Under the pieces are notes generated by a model that saw only the letters and a program-made list of their open reading frames with translations, made no database searches and was not told the origin of the DNA. Position numbers and translations under genes: made by a program. Below are positions 31,904 through 32,761 of a stretch of 32,761 nucleotides of DNA, piece by piece. Each line of letters opens with the position of its first letter. Position 1 is the stretch's first letter. Source of the stretch: Pyrinomonadaceae bacterium. GTDB taxonomy: Bacteria; Acidobacteriota; Blastocatellia; Pyrinomonadales; Pyrinomonadaceae. The DNA lies in NCBI GenBank assembly GCA_025922875.1, contig JAICGZ010000030.1, forward strand, positions 1-32,761, in the 5' to 3' direction.

Positions 31904-32761
31904 ATGGCGCCTCCGATGGCCTCAGCAACTTCTGCCAAAACTGACCCGAAGGAGTTCAGGGAAGCGACTTCCGTTCCCGGTCTGATTCTTGATGCTGTTT
32001 CGCGTCACAACAAAGCTGATGCGCTGAATCATCGGGCCGACGGCAAGTGGCACAACATCCCGGCTGCAACTTTTGTCGAACGCGTTAAAAACGTCGCGCT
32101 CGGTCTCGCGGCACTCGGCATACGTCCCGGAGATCGGATTGCACTGCTTTCGGAGAACCGGCCTGAGTGGTCGATAGCTGACCTCGCGATCCTTAGCCTC
32201 GGCGCAATCAATGTTCCTATCTACACCACGCAGGCGTTGGACCAGATGGAGTACATCCTTTCGGACTCCGGCACCCGGGCGATCTTCATCTCTACTCGCC
32301 GCCTTTACAAACATGCGTTGCCAGTACTGGAAAAGCGGTCGCTGGAGCACCTGTTCTTCTTCGATCGAGAAGTGGCGGAAGATGTCGAGCGCGGGATTTC
32401 ATTAACAAAGTTGGAGCAGCACGGGCAGGAGTTGGCCCAGCAACGTCCGGACGCATACGAAGCATATCTGCACGCTGTCAGACCAGACGATCTGGCGACG
32501 ATCCTTTATACATCCGGCACCACCGGCGAGCCGAAGGGCGTGATGTTGACGCACAACAACTTCATGTCAAACGTGGTGTCGATCGCAAAAGGTTTGCCGA
32601 TAGAACCAACGGACGTTGCATTGTCGGTCCTGCCCTTGTCGCACATCTTTGAAAGAGACGGGTTCTACGTGTTCTGCTATTGCGGCGTGTCGGTTTACTA
32701 CGCCGCGTCATTCGATCAGGTTGGTGAAAACCTGCGTGAAGTAGCGCCGACGATCATGACC
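31904..32761 (+). CDS. Long-chain acyl-CoA synthetase (AMP-binding), N-terminal part
   Basis: The frame is open from ATG 31904 to the right edge, giving 286 residues of an enzyme that is usually about 600. It activates fatty acids to acyl-AMP and then acyl-CoA. 'GIRPGDRIALLSENRPEWSIADLAILSLGAINVPIY' and the AMP-binding loop 'YTSGTTGEPKGVMLTHNN' (202-219) are clear, followed by 'LPLSHIFERDGFY', the motif found in the FAA1/FadD15-type branch. ATG 31916 is a possible alternative start. It probably belongs to lipid metabolism rather than the polysaccharide pathway. Confidence 0.92.
   Translation, partial: MAPPMASATSAKTDPKEFREATSVPGLILDAVSRHNKADALNHRADGKWHNIPAATFVERVKNVALGLAALGIRPGDRIALLSENRPEWSIADLAILSLGAINVPIYTTQALDQMEYILSDSGTRAIFISTRRLYKHALPVLEKRSLEHLFFFDREVAEDVERGISLTKLEQHGQELAQQRPDAYEAYLHAVRPDDLATILYTSGTTGEPKGVMLTHNNFMSNVVSIAKGLPIEPTDVALSVLPLSHIFERDGFYVFCYCGVSVYYAASFDQVGENLREVAPTIMT

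Noticed and set aside
1-32761. tRNA, rRNA, transposase or exosortase/PEP-CTERM genes
   Set aside because: None was recognised in any frame or intergenic stretch; the hairpins lack cloverleaf features and no transposase-like protein is encoded.

Overview
The window is a long envelope-polysaccharide locus from a Gram-negative-type bacterium with moderate GC content. The gene content includes a Wzc-type BY-kinase, a WecA-like initiator, a Wzy/WaaL-like enzyme, an SxtJ/DUF5989/carbamoyltransferase trio and a surface protein with DUF11, HYR and DUF5011-like domains. Almost every uncoupled gene junction carries a palindromic repeat such as TTTCCCGCAAAGGCGCAAAG. Together these suggest an Acidobacteriota member, perhaps Blastocatellia-like. 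The lineage is an inference; no rRNA or other phylogenetic marker is present.

Layout. Positions 1-2103 (minus strand) encode the N-terminal 701 residues of an Ig-like surface protein that runs off the left edge. Positions 2104-2599 are a regulatory gap with GACC/GGTC inverted repeats, candidate divergent promoters and a hairpin repeat. Next comes a plus-strand run: rmlB and rmlD (TTGA overlap), wzc, a DegT aminotransferase, a GDP-mannose 3,5-epimerase homologue, SxtJ, DUF5989, a carbamoyltransferase, a GT2 and a GT4 glycosyltransferase (11-nt overlap), a methyltransferase with a zinc ribbon, another glycosyltransferase, an SDR epimerase with a four-cysteine insert, a hexapeptide acyltransferase and a polytopic membrane protein ending at 19668. 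A convergent Sat-CysC fusion (PAPS synthesis) lies on the minus strand at 19708-21411. After a 150-bp divergent promoter region the plus strand continues with an asparagine-synthase-like amidotransferase, rmlA, an rmlC-like gene, a GT4, an SDR, a WecA-FlaA1N fusion, a TPR protein, a Wzy/O-antigen-ligase protein, and the start of a long-chain acyl-CoA synthetase that leaves the right edge.

How it works together. RmlA, B, C-like and D would make dTDP-L-rhamnose. The aminotransferase and three further SDR enzymes would make other nucleotide sugars, including probable GDP-L-galactose/gulose. The WecA-like fusion would load the first sugar phosphate on undecaprenyl phosphate. Four or five glycosyltransferases would extend the unit. 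The carbamoyl-, acyl-, methyl- and amidotransferases would decorate it, and PAPS could allow sulfation, although no sulfotransferase is visible. Wzy and Wzc would polymerise it and control chain length. No recognisable Wzx flippase, Wza channel or tyrosine phosphatase is in the window.

The most unusual layer is non-coding. At least five families of intergenic palindromes sit at gene junctions, often 8-30 nt before start codons, and repeatedly supply the stop codon or the C-terminal codons of the upstream gene. No tRNA, rRNA, CRISPR array or transposase was seen.
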